Of a stretch of 64,000 bases of DNA, positions 11,966 to 22,460 are shown piece by piece. Both the position numbers and the translations under genes were made by a program. The notes below the pieces were generated by a model. That model ran no database searches and was not told the DNA's origin. It was given only the letters and a program-made list of their open reading frames with translations. Position 1 is the first letter of the stretch. Every line of letters starts with the position of its first letter. The stretch is from Diploptera punctata (Eukaryota; Arthropoda; Insecta; Blattodea; Blaberidae): positions 2,535,001 to 2,599,000 of the forward strand of contig JASPKZ010007795.1 of assembly GCA_030220185.1 (NCBI GenBank), in the 5' to 3' direction.

Positions 11966-12175
11966 TCATTCATTAATTAGTCAAACTATTTCATGGTTGA
12001 ATTAAAAAAATGCATTTGAATCTTTTAGCATTGCTGGAGCCTAAGAATTAAAAATATGTGATATTCCAACCTAAAAAATGGATAACATTTCTGCCAATGC
12101 CAGAGGAGAAAACCAGGAATGTCATAAAAGACAACCTTGTGGCATTAAAAAAAATTGTAAAGATTTATTTCTTCT

Positions 12176-12303
12176 TCTTGTAAGCCCATGTTTCCCTTAA
12201 CAGAGATTTAGGCGCTCTCCCCCTACAGGGAAGAATTTGAACCATACTAATTTAGTTACTCTTGTTTTCGTATAGATGTCATTTGAGTGGTAAGAATTTG
12301 AAC
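12176..12303 (-). mobile_element. SINE family D, left part
   Basis: Matches the 3' part of the SINE at 44595-44990 in reverse (GGGAAACATGGGCTTACAA, then GTATAGATGTCATTTGAGTG). The PLE at 12316 interrupts it, and the SINE resumes at 14231. A stretch of about 58 bp (GAATTTGAACCATACTAATT through GTCATTTGAGTGG) is present before the PLE and again in part on both sides of it. Confidence 0.75.
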
Positions 12304-12402
12304 CATACTAATTTATATAATTGTAGGCTTTCACGGCCGGTGTCTTGATCCATATTTGGTTCGTCTTCCGGGCTTATAGGCCGTGGTCTGGTTGTCTTCT
12401 TA

Positions 12403-12443
12403 CTCAACGTTTCGTCTACTGCTGCGGTAGACATCATCAGGAG
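12403..12443 (-). ncRNA. Hammerhead ribozyme, PLE family C
   Basis: Stem I CTC/GAG, core CTGATGA, extra T, stem II GTCTA/TAGAC (9-nt loop), GAA, ACGT as stem III without a loop (self-complementary, so best as a dimer), cleavage base T before GAG. Confidence 0.85.
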
Positions 12444-13180
12444 ATACTGCGTGCTTTCTGTGAACTCCTCAACAGTCGGCTGCAGACTGGCTGGTCGTTG
12501 GAAACTGTCTCTCTGTTTATAGCTAAACCCCGGGTGGAGGGGAGGTTTTCTGCGCGCACCGAGTTTTGCGCTGTATTGCCGTTTGCAGAAGTCATAGGCT
12601 TCGTTGTCATGTTATGCAGTGCTGGGATCCAAATTTTGTTTATCTTCAAGGTTTCTTTCTTTTTGTTGAAGGAATTTTTATGTTTATATATTTCTATGGC
12701 TTCTCTGTATAGTCTGGTGTAGTAATGTGATGTTTGTGATAATACCTGGGTATCTTCAAATCTTATAATATGTTGTTGGTTGTTCATCAAGTGTTCCGCT
12801 ACGGCCGATTTTTCATTTTGTTTTAACCTGCAGTGTCTCATGTGTTCTTGTAATCGTGTGTTGATCATTCTTTTTGTTGTACCGATGTACACCTCTCCAC
12901 AACTGCACGGGATACGATATATACCGGCATGACTCAAAGGATCTCTAGTGTCTTTGGCTGGGCGCAGTATATTGCTGATTTTTTGTGTTGGTTTGTAGGT
13001 TGTTGCTATGTTGTATTTCTTTAATATTCGTCCAATTTTCTCTGTTGTTGTTTTGATATAAGGTAGGTAAACCTTACCATTTATCTCTTCCTTGTTTTCG
13101 TTTTCGGGCCTATATTTCTTGGGATTTATGGTTCGACGAAAATCTGTTTTGCTGTATCCATTCACCCTGGAAAAGGAACA
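12437..13180 (-). pseudogene. PLE GIY-YIG endonuclease, minus arm
   Basis: The minus ORF encodes NGYSKTDFRRTINPKKYRP, KVYLPYIKTTTEKIGRILKK, then the GIY-YIG domain (GIYRIPCSCGEVYIGTTKR, INTRLQEHMRHCR, AVAEHLMN) and a C-terminal tail that ends at a stop overlapping the ribozyme core. The RT part is missing. Confidence 0.85.
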
Positions 13181-14141
13181 TAACAACAGTCTACCGTTTT
13201 TGGATGTTTTGGTAATCCGAAACCAAGACATGACACTTGGACACAAGGTTTACAGGAAAAATACTTACACAGACAGATACCTACACAAACAGTCTAACCA
13301 CCATCCTAGACAAAAACGCGGGATAATAAAAACCCTGGTTGAACGAGCCAAAAGGATTTCGGAACCACAGTATCTGCAAGAAGAAATCAATCATCTCCAT
13401 GCACCTTTTCTTACCAATGGATACAGCAAAACAGATTTTCGTCGAACCATAAATTCCAAGAAATATAGGCCCGAAAACGAAAACAAGGAAGAGATAAATG
13501 GTAAGGTTTACCTACCTTATATCAAAACAACAACAGAGAAAATTGGACGAATATTAAAGAAATACAACATAGCAACAACCTACAAACCAACACAAAAAAT
13601 CAGCAATATACTGCGCCCAGCCAAAGACACTGGAGATCCTTTGAGTCATGCCGGTATATATCGTATCCCGTGCAGTTGTGGAGAGGTGGACATCGGTACA
13701 ACAAAAAGAATGATCAACACACGATTACAAGAACACATGAGACACTGCAGGTTAAAACAAAATGAAAAATTGGCCGTAGCAGAACACTTGATGAACAACC
13801 AACAACATATTATAAGATTTGAAGATACCCAGGTATTATCACAAACATCACATTACTACACCAGACTATACAGAGAAGCCATAGAAATATATAAACATAA
13901 AAATTCCTTCAACAAAAAAGAAGAAACCTTGAAGATAAACAAAATTTGGATCCCAGCACTGCATAACACGACAACGAAGCCTATGACTTCTGCAAACGGC
14001 AATACAGTGCAAAACTCGGTGCGCGCAGAAAACCTCCCCTCCACCCGGGGTTTAGCTATAAACAGAGAGACAGTTTCCAACGACCAGCCAGTCTGCAGCC
14101 GACTGTTGAGGAGTTCACAGAAAGCACGCAGTATCTCCTGA
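13160..14141 (+). pseudogene. PLE RT C-terminus and GIY-YIG endonuclease, plus arm
   Basis: Begins in the RT thumb region (TLEKEHNNSLPFLDVLVIRN, GHKVYRKNTYTDRYLHKQSN), then RIGRILKK-type linker and the GIY-YIG domain with CSCGEVDIGTTKR (the Tyr of YIG is Asp here, a loss). The RT catalytic domain is absent. The ORF stop TGA is the U4-G5-A6 of the hammerhead at 14135-14175. Confidence 0.85.
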
Positions 14142-14175
14142 TGATGTCTACCGCAGCAGTAGACGAAACGTCGAG
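14135..14175 (+). ncRNA. Hammerhead ribozyme, PLE family C, MED12-sense
   Basis: Same as the opposite arm with cleavage base C: stem I CTC (14135-14137) with GAG (14173-14175), core CTGATGA, stem II GTCTA/TAGAC, GAAACGTC. It overlaps the end of the GIY-YIG ORF. Confidence 0.88.
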
Positions 14176-14230
14176 TAAGAAGACAACCAGACCACGGCCT
14201 ATAAGCCCGGAAGACGAACCAAATATGGAT

Positions 14231-14515
14231 CATACTAATTTAGTTACACTTTTTTCGTATAGATGTCATTTGAGTGGTCCGTGGTCAGCGTTCCGCCTCA
14301 TACTGACATCTAAGAAACCAAGGTAGTACTAGGACGGGAAAATTCAGTAAATTTTGTTTGCAGGCCTTTTCATTCATGCTTAAGGATCTTTTATGAGCCT
14401 GAAAATCTCCAGAGGACTTGCTCCTTGGATTTTTCCATCCTAAAAAAAGCCAGGTTTGAACCTGCGTCCCTCGGGACCAGAGGCAAGGAGCATAACCACT
14501 AGTCAACCGCGGCCG
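14231..14515 (-). mobile_element. SINE family D, right part with tRNA head
   Basis: Reverse of the 44595-44990 copy. The tRNA-like head (GGTTGACTAGTGGTTATGCTC, B-box GGTTCAAACC) lies at the right end. Confidence 0.75.
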
Positions 14516-14689
14516 ACAAGATTTATTTAATGTAGAAAAGATATAGCTAAAATGATCCCAATATATGCCTAGAAGGCCCTTGAGTTAGATTAAGGCTCCC
14601 ATTTCTGGAGACAATTGACTTGAGATGTCAACTGGTTTGTCAACCTTGATTGATGACTGTCTTTAACTTCAGTCTAGTATTCATTTCCA

Positions 14690-14830
14690 TTAGAGAGGCT
14701 GAGTTGATCCCAGTGCCATGGTGCTTCAAGAGGGTTTAGGCCATTTTAAAAGGCCCAGCCCTATTGGGAATTAAACCCACGATGTTTCGGTTTATAATGT
14801 TTTGCCTTAACCAACTACTTAAATCTTGCC
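14690..14830 (-). mobile_element. SINE family B fragment
   Basis: Diverged head half of the family at 39553 (minus): AGGCTGAGTTGATCCCAG, then GGGAATTAAACCCACGA as the B-box region. Confidence 0.55.
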
Positions 14831-15039
14831 ATCTTTAGTGTAGTATAGTAATTTATTTATGTTATATTTATTGTATAATTAATTACTGGTATCAAATATT
14901 TATGTTGACTATTTAACTCGTGCCCCCAATGGGATTCAATGACCAATCACATTTCAATGATTTTTTAATTACAACCAATCACAGTCTTGTTTCACCTCAA
15001 ATTTATCAAACAAGTTTATCATAAATATATTATTTTTAT

Positions 15040-15580
15040 GATGTTTTTATTATTAATTTAACATTTCTCAATGAAAGGTAAATTATATTTGAAGAGAAAA
15101 ATTTTCGCCTAGACCAAGACTCGAACCAGGGACCTTTGGCTTGCTGGGCCAAATGCTCTACCAACTGAGCTACCGAGGCGAGTTGCGATCTAGATGCAAA
15201 TTTTTCTCTTATATACGTTGTAATTCCCTCTCACCAAATGCTTTTCAAACCATTGTTTCTATCTCTGCAAATGGCGTCTTCTAATTAAGAAGACATTTAT
15301 TGGGAATTTAACATTACTTTATAAAGCTAGTAAGGCTTCTAATGATGTTTTTATTATTAATTTAACATTTCTCAATGAAAGATAAATTATATTTGAAGAG
15401 AAATTTGGTGAGAGGGAATTACAACGTATATAAGAGAAAAATTTGCATCTAGATCGCAACTCGCCTCGGTAGCTCAGTTGGTAGAGCATTTGGCCCGGCA
15501 AGCCAAAGGTCCCTGGTTCGAGTCTCGGTCTAGGCGAAAATTTTTCTCTTCAAATATAATTTATATTATTTTTAGTCTGA
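15040..15580. repeat. tRNA-headed repeat T2, inverted pair
   Basis: tRNA-like copies at 15107-15179 (minus) and 15463-15535 (plus), each 73 nt: GCCTCGG acceptor, TAGCTCAGTTGGTAGAGCA, B-box GGTTCGAGTCTC, TCTAGGC. Between them lie two spacers in opposite orientation. The outer sides carry GAAGAGAAAAATTTTC and its complement. Confidence 0.8.
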
Positions 15581-15619
15581 TCATCTTACCTCAATATTAA
15601 TATAATTTAAATATTAAAT

Positions 15620-15935
15620 AATATGTTTTTATTATTGATTTAACATTTCTCACTGAAAGATAAATTATATTTGAAGAGAAAAATTTTTGCCTAGACCGAG
15701 ACTCGAACCCGGGACCCTTGGCTTTCCGGGCCAAGTGCTGTACCAACTGAGCTACCTAGGCGAGTTACAATCTAGACGCAAATTTTTCTCTTATATACAG
15801 TACGTTGTAATTCCCTATCGCCAAATGCTTTTGAAACCATTGCTTCTATCTTTGCAAATGGCGGCTTCTTAGTTTAGAAGACATTTATTGGGAATTTAAC
15901 ATTACTTTATAAAGCTAGTAAGGCTTCTAATGATA
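15620..15935 (-). repeat. tRNA-headed repeat T2, single unit
   Basis: tRNA-like 15689-15761 on the minus strand with acceptor GCCTAGG fully paired to TCTAGGC, followed by the family spacer containing GCAAATGGCGGCTTCTTAG and the CTTCTT/AAGAAG hairpin. Confidence 0.8.
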
Positions 15936-16012
15936 TTTAAAATAACCTCAAAATATCACTTCCTAAAATTAAATATTAAGTTTATCATATTAAAGAAAGT
16001 TCCTCCTTTTTA

Positions 16013-16318
16013 GGGGCACGCTGTAGCGTAGTGGTTAAGGCACTGAGCTACAAGCCGGAAGATGGAGGGTTCAAGTCCCGGTGGGGTCAGGATTTTTAAA
16101 CTGACCCAAACCTTCTGGCAGCACTATGGCCCTGGGGTCGACTCAGCCTCTAACGGAAATGAGTACCAGACGCTTGTTCTGGGGGTAAAGGCGGCCGTCA
16201 CGCAGGGCTGACAACCCGGCTGACATCAAGTGCCGATTGTCCAGAAATAGTGGGAGCCTTAACCTCCTACTGACCCAAGGGCCTCCTGAGGCCTGTAGTG
16301 GGATTACTTTACTTTTTT
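16013..16318 (+). mobile_element. tRNA-derived SINE, family B
   Basis: Head GGGGCACGCTGTAGCGTAGT, B-box GGTTCAAGTCCCGG, then a body of about 230 bp with TGACCCAAACCTTCTGGCAG and GGCCTCCTGAGGCCTG. TSD CTCCTTTTTA on both sides. Confidence 0.88.
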
Positions 16319-16589
16319 TCCTCCTTTTTAACATTCTGAATTGGTCATAGCATTATTATATCTCTAAAAAATACGGCTACCAGATTATATATATAGTGCA
16401 CAAATGTCAGCTCATAGTGCTTGCGGGAGATAATATAAAAACATTTGTAGCTATTGATTATACCACAAAAAAAAAGAAACCACTGTTTGCACTTTCTTAA
16501 ACAAATTATTTCCCAGGAAATAACATTGCAGAAAAATATAATTGACATATTTACATCATAGGACATCAGAAATTAATTAATACCTAGAA

Positions 16590-16995
16590 TGTTTTTATTA
16601 TTAATTTCATACATCTCAATGATGGATAAATCATATTTAAAGAGAAAAATTATACGCTCAGACCAGGACTTGAACCCGGGACCCTTGGTTTTCTAGTCCA
16701 AGTGCTCTACCATTTGAGCTACCTGAGCAAGTACCGATCTAAATGCAAATCTTATAATGTAATGTATAATTCCCAAATATGTCTTCTTAATATAGGAGCC
16801 GCCATTTGCAAAGATAGAAGCAAAGGCTTCAAAGCATTTGGTGGGCGGGAATTACAAGGTATATAGAGAAAGATTTGCGTTTAGATCGGTACTTGCTCAG
16901 GTAGCTCAAATGGTAGAGCACTTGGACTAGAAAACCAAGGGTCCCGGGTTCAAGTCCCGGTCTGAGCGTATAATTTTTCTCTTTAAATATAATAC
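16590..16995. repeat. tRNA-headed repeat T1, inverted pair
   Basis: Minus tRNA-like copy 16656-16728 and plus copy 16895-16967, 73 nt each, with one spacer between and the GAGAAAAATTAT / ATAATTTTTCTC arms outside. Confidence 0.82.
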
Positions 16996-17123
16996 CTAGA
17001 ATGTTGGTTATAAATTTCTCCACTAGGGTGCATTCTTATAATACTGCATCTTTTGGCAATAAATAATATGATCTGGTTGCAGTGTTGAACAAGCATAACA
17101 ATTTTTATTTTTAACTTTTATAG

Positions 17124-17234
17124 GAATTAATCACTATGAGGTTTAATTTATGGTGAAATTAAATGTTTCTTACCTCTCCTCATATAAATTTTCTAAGTAT
17201 GAGGAGAGGTAAGAAACATTTAATTTCACCATAA
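17124..17234. mobile_element. Palindromic PLE terminus
   Basis: After the CACTATGAGGTT boundary word, arms 17148-17183 and 17199-17234 are perfect 36-bp inverted repeats (TTACCTCTCCTCAT and its complement) around a 15-nt loop. Confidence 0.7.
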
Positions 17235-17782
17235 AGCATAACAATTTTTTCTCATTCATTTTCAAACATTGCTTCTCATTTGTTTTCAAACATCGCCGTT
17301 TACATTAAATAAATAAATATTTTAAAATAACTATATTTAAGTAATGATTTGTGAGTAAACAGCTTAATTTTATTTAAAAGTTCCCAATTTTAACTTTGAA
17401 TTAATTTTATTTGTTAAATAGTCCTAACAAATGCCACTCTTGATTTCCAAATTCTCTAGATAAAATTCACTCCTCACTTTGTGAGTTGTGAAATTATCGA
17501 TAATTTGGAAATCACTCGTGTCATTACTTATGATAAAGGCGAAGGCCTTTGAAACTAGTATCTGTTCATTAGAAACTTGTATATAAAATATTTTTCAAAT
17601 CTGAATTTATTTTTATAAACAATATAATTATTGTGTTTATATGGCCTTACATTTTTTGGGGACTGTGTAAAAGTAATCTAAGTATGTTTATAATTATGGT
17701 AATATATTTGAACAATTTTAAATTAGGAAATTTTACATATAAGTTAAATACATCAAGATTTTAATAGTGATTTTAATCATAG

Positions 17783-17936
17783 GATGAACCATGTTGTCTC
17801 CATGACTGCAATCAGCGCCATGTTCTTTTGTATGGTGTGGGAAAAGTGAGAGATGAAGCTAGACATACTGTTAAGAAGATGACAAAAGAAATATGCAAGC
17901 TTTTTGGTAAAAAGTTCAGCATTGATGTTGCAGAAG
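17783..17936 (+). CDS. MED12: MED12 internal exon b
   Basis: The exon is 154 bp, entering in phase 0 and leaving one base for the next codon (donor GTATGA). It encodes DEPCCLHDCNQRHVLLYGVG, then KVRDEARHTVKKMTKEICK and KKFSIDVAE. It follows directly on exon a, as in animal MED12, where this block reads CNQR, then LxGVGKxRDxARH. The split glycine codon is completed by the first two bases at 23778. Confidence 0.95.
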
Positions 17937-18394
17937 GTATGATAGTTAATAATATATCTTATATTAAAAAAAGTTTAAAATGTCTTTTGATTATTAAATA
18001 AAATTAATTCTTAAAACTTCATTGTTTTGCTACAATTATTCACAAACATAAAGAAATAGACTCTCAGCACTAGCTCTAATGAAGCCAGAAATTAACATAT
18101 CACACACAACCTTATAATTTTACAGATTAATTCTTAGAATTATGTATTTCGAAAGCATATTTATCCTAAATCTATTTTGAATTCTACCCACATCATTTGT
18201 GGGTTGTCATGATGACAAAGAGTATCTGTCACAAAATTATTAGATGAAAAGAAGCAATTAAAAAATCTGTAAATAAAAGAACAATGTAAAAAAACAAACA
18301 CAAATAAAGAAAGCATTTGAAGTACATTGTAAGAAAATAAATGCAATGTAGAAAAATTAGTAAAGGTAGAAATTTTAATTAAGATAGTAATTGT
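17937..18394. other. AT-rich MED12 intron, no gene
   Basis: Nothing recognised between exon b and the T1 repeat. Confidence 0.5.
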
Positions 18395-18701
18395 TGTCTT
18401 CAAATATGATTTATCCATCATTGAGATGTATGAAATGAATAATAAAAAGATCGAAAGAAGCAGCACTGGCTTTATAATGTAATGTAAATTTCCCAAATAA
18501 ATGTCTTCTTAATAAAGAAGCAGCCATTTTCAAGATATAAGCAAAGGTTTCATAGCATTTGGTGTGTGGGAATTGACACGTATATAAGAGAAAAATTTGC
18601 ATTTAGATTGGAACTTGCCCAGATAGCTCAGTCGGTAGAGCATTGGCCTAGAAAGCCAAAGGTCTCGGGTTCGAGTCCCAGTCTGAGCATATAATTTTTC
18701 T
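18395..18701 (+). repeat. tRNA-headed repeat T1 (split by PLE 18702-19901)
   Basis: Starts with the tail of a unit (TCTTCAAATATGATTTATCC), then the spacer, then the tRNA-like 18617-18688 (GCCCAGATAGCTCAGTCGG, B-box GGTTCGAGTCC). The element's tail resumes after the PLE at 19902, giving the PLE TSD ATAATTTTTCT. Confidence 0.78.
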
Positions 18702-18790
18702 TAAGTTATGTAGATAGGAAATAACACTATGAGGTTTTTTAATATTGTTTATTTTTTATTATTTCACTCACCTCATACTTCATAATTCAT

Positions 18791-18834
18791 GCAGACCCTG
18801 GGTTTCTTCACATCTTTTGTGACATTCTCAATGC
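18791..18834 (-). ncRNA. Hammerhead-like ribozyme with U3/A8 core, family E
   Basis: Stem I GCA/TGC, core TTGAGAA (C3 to U and G8 to A), extra T, stem II TCAC/GTGA, GAA, then ACCCAGGGT and cleavage base C before TGC. Confidence 0.72.
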
Positions 18835-19322
18835 TGTGTCACGTTCACAACTGACGTCCAACGGCTTTCTATCCTGCAGACTGACCTCTGCACCATCTGG
18901 TGGCCGACCGAAGAATTTCCAAATCAGTCCTCTCTCCTTATAACCGGGTATTTCAAAGTTCATAGTTGTATTTTCATTCTTGCATATGTAAATTTTTTCC
19001 CAAATTGTGAGTTCCTTCGGTTTTTCCAATTGTTTAAGTAATTTTGTTTTGGTTTCTATTCTATGTTTTTCTGACCAGGCATGTGCAGCTATTGCAGATT
19101 TTTCAGTTTCTCCATTTTTAACATTTCTGAGGTGTTCTTTTAATCTTGTATTTAGATTCCTTTTTTTTTCCTATGTATATCTTTTCACAATCTTTACAAT
19201 TAATTTGATAAATTCCCGATTTTTTGCAGTCTTCAATCTTTTCATTTTTGTTGGTTTTTATTAAATTACCTAAGCTGTAATCATTCTTCGGTGCTAATTT
19301 AATGTTGAATTTGTTGAAAATT
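18808..19322 (-). pseudogene. PLE family E GIY-YIG endonuclease, minus arm
   Basis: Encodes the same domain as the plus arm in reverse: linker, GIYQINCKDC, then IGKTK-type residues broken by an extra T near 19165, then a C-terminus ending KERDTALRMSQKM-like within the ribozyme. Confidence 0.78.
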
Positions 19323-19324
19323 TT

Positions 19325-19837
19325 TTGAACAAATTCAACATTAAATTAGCACCGAAGAATGATTACAGCTTAGGTAATTTAATAAAAACCAACAAAAATG
19401 AAAAGATTGAAGACTGCAAAAAATCGGGAATTTATCAAATTAATTGTAAAGATTGTGAAAAGATATACATAGGAAAAACAAAAAGGAATCTAAATACAAG
19501 ATTAAAAGAACACCTCAGAAATGTTAAAAATGGAGAAACTGAAAAATCTGCAATAGCTGCACATGCCTGGTCAGAAAAACATAGAATAGAAACCAAAACA
19601 AAATTACTTAAACAATTGGAAAAACTGAAGGAACTCACAATTTGGGAAAAAATTTACATATGCAAGAATGAAAATACAACTATGAACTTTGAAATACCCG
19701 GTTATAAGGAGAGAGGACTGATTTGGAAATTCTTCGGTCGGCCACCAGTTGGTGCAGAGGTCAGTCTGCAGGATAGAAAGCCGTTGGATGTCAGTTGTGA
19801 ACATGACACAGCATTGAGAATGTCACAAAAGATGTGA
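19325..19837 (+). pseudogene. PLE family E GIY-YIG endonuclease, plus arm
   Basis: An open 170-codon reading: [19 protein letters not shown], the GIY-YIG nuclease (GIYQINCKDCEKIYIGKTKR, LNTRLKEHLRNVK, AIAAHAWSEKHRIE), LTIWEKIYICK and MNFEIPG. The RT is missing, so it is a fragment although uninterrupted. The last nine codons (ALRMSQKM and stop) are at the same time stem I, core and stem II of the hammerhead at 19811-19854. Confidence 0.85.
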
Positions 19838-19854
19838 AGAAACCCAGGGTCTGC
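19811..19854 (+). ncRNA. Hammerhead-like ribozyme with U3/A8 core, family E
   Basis: GCA (19811-19813), TTGAGAA, T, stem II GTCAC/GTGAA (four pairs, outer mismatch), GAA, stem III region ACCCAGGGT, C, TGC (19852-19854). The C3-G8 pair of normal hammerheads is replaced by U3-A8. Confidence 0.75.
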
Positions 19855-19914
19855 ATGAATTATGAAGTATGAGGTGAGTGAAATAATAAAAAATAAACAA
19901 TATAATTTTTCTCT

Positions 19915-20300
19915 TCAAATATGACTGGTAGAAATATTTTTCTAGATTGTATTTGTTTTCTTATAATGTATTTTAAGTATAACTAATAAAAATATCATCT
20001 AATTTTTATTGATAATTTTTAATATGATTATAATTTTGGGTATGACTTCATTCCAGTGAATTTTATTCATTGAAAAAGTGTCATATCATAAATCACAGTG
20101 GTAGTAGTAACAACAGCCAGCTGTGAAGAAGCCATTTTTACAAGTCTCTGGAATAGAATGGGAAATTCATTGTTTAGTTTGATGTTTGAATATGTAAACA
20201 TTAAAACAAGTTTTGATGTTTTATTTAAATTAACAGTTTCCAATCCTGAATAAATTTTTATTTAAGAAAGAAAAATTAATTCTTTTAGGAAATAATTGTT
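19915..20300. other. AT-rich intron
   Basis: No gene. Around 20085-20165 there is a diverged copy of the tRNA-repeat spacer (GAAGAAGCCATTTTTAC). Confidence 0.5.
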
Positions 20301-20410
20301 GATATTTGTATTGGAGCTTGAATGGTGTAATGGTATCATATTGATGTGTAGAATCAGAGATCCAGAGTTTGAATCCCGGTTCGAACATTCATTTTTCTTT
20401 CTTAATATTA
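20301..20410 (+). repeat. tRNA-headed repeat T5
   Basis: tRNA-like 20316-20388 with A-box TGGTGTAATGGTATCA and B-box GTTTGAATCCC, followed by ATTTTTCTTTCTT. The minus copy at 31814-31884 is the same family. Confidence 0.65.
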
Positions 20411-20765
20411 AAAAAAAATTTAAGATTTAAATTAAACCTCATAATAATTTGTCCTCTAAAAGTTAAATTAAAATAAGTTCTTAAAATGTAAAATTGAATC
20501 CTGTCTCGATATTTGTTAATTAGAATTTCTTTATGAGCCATCATTTTGGAAAAGGATGGAGGTAGAAAACTCATATTGAAAATGTAACCTGGCATTTAGC
20601 TTCAAATACTTCATTACGAGTATCCAGCCTTAGCTGATGACACGAATCCATTGTATACTTATGCTATAAGTTGAACATGCAGCTTATGCGGGCGTTCAAG
20701 GTTTTTTTTATTTAGCTTTAAAGAAATCCTAAATTATTATTTTTAAAGTTGTATATATATATATT

Positions 20766-21445
20766 CTTGGGTAGCTCAGTTGGTTAGAGCGCTAAAGGTA
20801 CAGACTTTAGAGACTCGAGTTCAAATCCCGACTCAAGCATTCTTTTTTCTTTTCATATCATATTTGCCTTCATTGCCAAATGTCAAAAATATATTTATAA
20901 TATCTATATATACAAGCGTTACTGCTATAAAGTAAATATTCTCTTTAATAATTTGCTTAACTGTTATGTTAGCCGCTAGATGGCAGTTGGAAGATATTTC
21001 CGCTACCTCTTGTGTGAATTGAGAATACTACATGTATAAGAAAATTGTATGCTTGTCTTGGAATTCTTGGGTAGCTCAGTTGGTTAGAGCGCTAAAGGTA
21101 CAGACTTTAGAGACTCGAGTTCAAATCCCGACTCAAGCATTCTTTTTTTCTTTTCATATCATATTTGCCTTCATTGCCAAATGTCAAAAATATATTTATA
21201 ATATCTATATATACAAGCGTTACTGCTATAAAGTAAATATTCTCTTTAATAATTTGCTTAACTGTTATGTTAGCCGCTAGATGGCAGTTGGAAGATATTT
21301 CCGCTACCTCTTGTGTGAATTGAGAATTCTACATGTATAAGAAAATTGTATGCTTGTCTTGGAATTCTTGGGTAGCTCAGTTGGTTAGAGCGCTAAAGGT
21401 ATAGACTTTAGAGACTCGAGTTCAAATCCCGACTCAAGGATTCTT
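20766..21445 (+). repeat. tRNA-headed repeat T4, tandem array
   Basis: Three tRNA-like copies at 20766-20837, 21066-21137 and 21367-21438 (CTTGGGT acceptor paired with ACTCAAG; TAGCTCAGTTGGTTAGAGCG; B-box GTTCAAATCCC). They are separated by near-identical spacers, giving a period of 300-301 bp. The array ends at a (TA)n tract. The copies are so alike that the tandem formed recently. Confidence 0.88.
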
Positions 21446-21460
21446 TTTTCTTTTCATATC

Positions 21461-21465
21461 ATATA

Positions 21466-21498
<33 letters not shown>
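21461..21498. repeat. (TA)n microsatellite
   Basis: Imperfect TA run abutting the T4 array. Confidence 0.9.
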
Positions 21499-21853
21499 CC
21501 CAAATAAATTGGTTATAATTAGAGCGCGGAATTTTATGAAATTTCATGTTTTAAACTATTTGTCCGAGAGCGCTGAGACTAAGTATCTGTACATTTCATG
21601 ATGTGTAGAATCAAATAAGACCAATAAAAAACTTCATATTCATAATATTTTAGCAAAATGTTCATATTTTAGTGAAAATTTCATACTCCTTCATATTTTT
21701 CAACTTTCAAATTCCCGTTTTTTTTTCTCAATGAAAGTTCTAGGAATTCATTAAAATATGTCTTGAAATAAATGTATTTATGTAATTGTTGACAGTGTAA
21801 TGTGGTAGGCAAGTGAAAATTCTCAGTATCCCTTCTGAACAATATAGATAGAT

Positions 21854-22055
21854 GAATGCAGGCTTTCACGGCCGGTAATCATAATGTTGAGTGATTCCGG
21901 GTTATGTGGCCGTGGTCCATAGTAGATCTTCCGACCAGGAAACACGCCTAGAAGCACTCGCCACTGAAGATGCCCTCCGCAGTTGAGGGCGAAACGTCTG
22001 GTATCAACACCAACTATGGACCACGGCCACATAACCCGGAATCACTCAACACTAT
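21854..22055. mobile_element. Solo PLE family C terminus
   Basis: A 202-bp element with the family C terminal words (GGCTTTCACGGCCGG, GGCCGTGGTCCATAG) and inverted arms around the ribozyme. TSD AATATAGATAGAT (21841-21853, 22056-22068). No coding. Confidence 0.88.
21961..22001 (+). ncRNA. Hammerhead ribozyme, solo PLE terminus
   Basis: Stem I CCA/TGG, core CTGAAGA, extra T, stem II GCCCT/AGGGC, GAA, ACGT, cleavage base C before TGG. All conserved positions are kept, and stems I and II covary with the family C copy at 14135. Confidence 0.88.
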
Positions 22056-22349
22056 AATATAGATAGATTTTATAAAAGCAAATAATTAGATGAAGAGTCA
22101 CAGAGTGACGTGTTAGATGGAGGTTTTTGTCCTAAACTTGATCCCCAGACAAGATCATGAGCCTAGATTAATAAGTAGAATAACAATGTTGTAATATTCT
22201 ATAGTCAGGTATAACAACTGTCAACTCGTTATTGCTACCTGAGAGCAACCCTTTCTTTGTGAACAGATTACAGCATTTAAATATAGGAGAGACTGCTGGT
22301 AAACTTGAAGCAGTAAAACTTTCTAGACAATAGACTCAAGAGGCACTTG

Positions 22350-22460
22350 GGTTAGTAGGATAAGGTTACCACTTTTTCTGGACAATCGGCACTTGTCAGC
22401 CCTGCGTGACGGCCACCTTTACCCTCCAGAACAAGCATCTGGTACTCATTTCCGTTTAAG
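22350..22460 (-). mobile_element. SINE family B fragment
   Basis: Matches the body (CTGGACAATCGGCACTTG, GGTACTCATTTCCG) without the tRNA head. Confidence 0.65.

Larger units (their letters stand above)
12316..14230. mobile_element. PLE family C, inverted dimer
   Basis: The minus arm (12316-13170) and plus arm (13171-14230) are close to identical and share the terminus GGCTTTCACGGCCGG...GGTCTGGTTG. The TSD is CATACTAATTTA (12304-12315 and 14231-14242, 12 bp). A different PLE lineage from the others here: the GIY-YIG reads AGIYRIPCSCGEVYIGTTKR. Confidence 0.9.
14905..17560. mobile_element. Old repeat X, interrupted by several insertions
   Basis: Pieces at 14905-15030, 15975-16012, 16319-16345, 17030-17110 and 17240-17560 line up in order with the uninterrupted copy at 40955-41365. 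The element starts with CTATTTAACTCGTGCCCCC, has two CCAAT boxes and ends in a hairpin (GATTTCCAAATT / AATTTGGAAATC). Between the pieces sit T1 and T2 repeats, a SINE B and a PLE terminus. No coding capacity; class unknown. Confidence 0.7.
18702..19901. mobile_element. PLE family E, inverted dimer
   Basis: Minus arm 18770-19325 and plus arm 19326-19901 are near-identical and meet at 19320-19330. The 11-bp TSD is ATAATTTTTCT (18691-18701, 19902-19912). The left end has AGGAAATAACACTATGAGGT then the ACTCACCTCATA terminus. Only the GIY-YIG half of the ORF is present in each arm. Confidence 0.88.
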
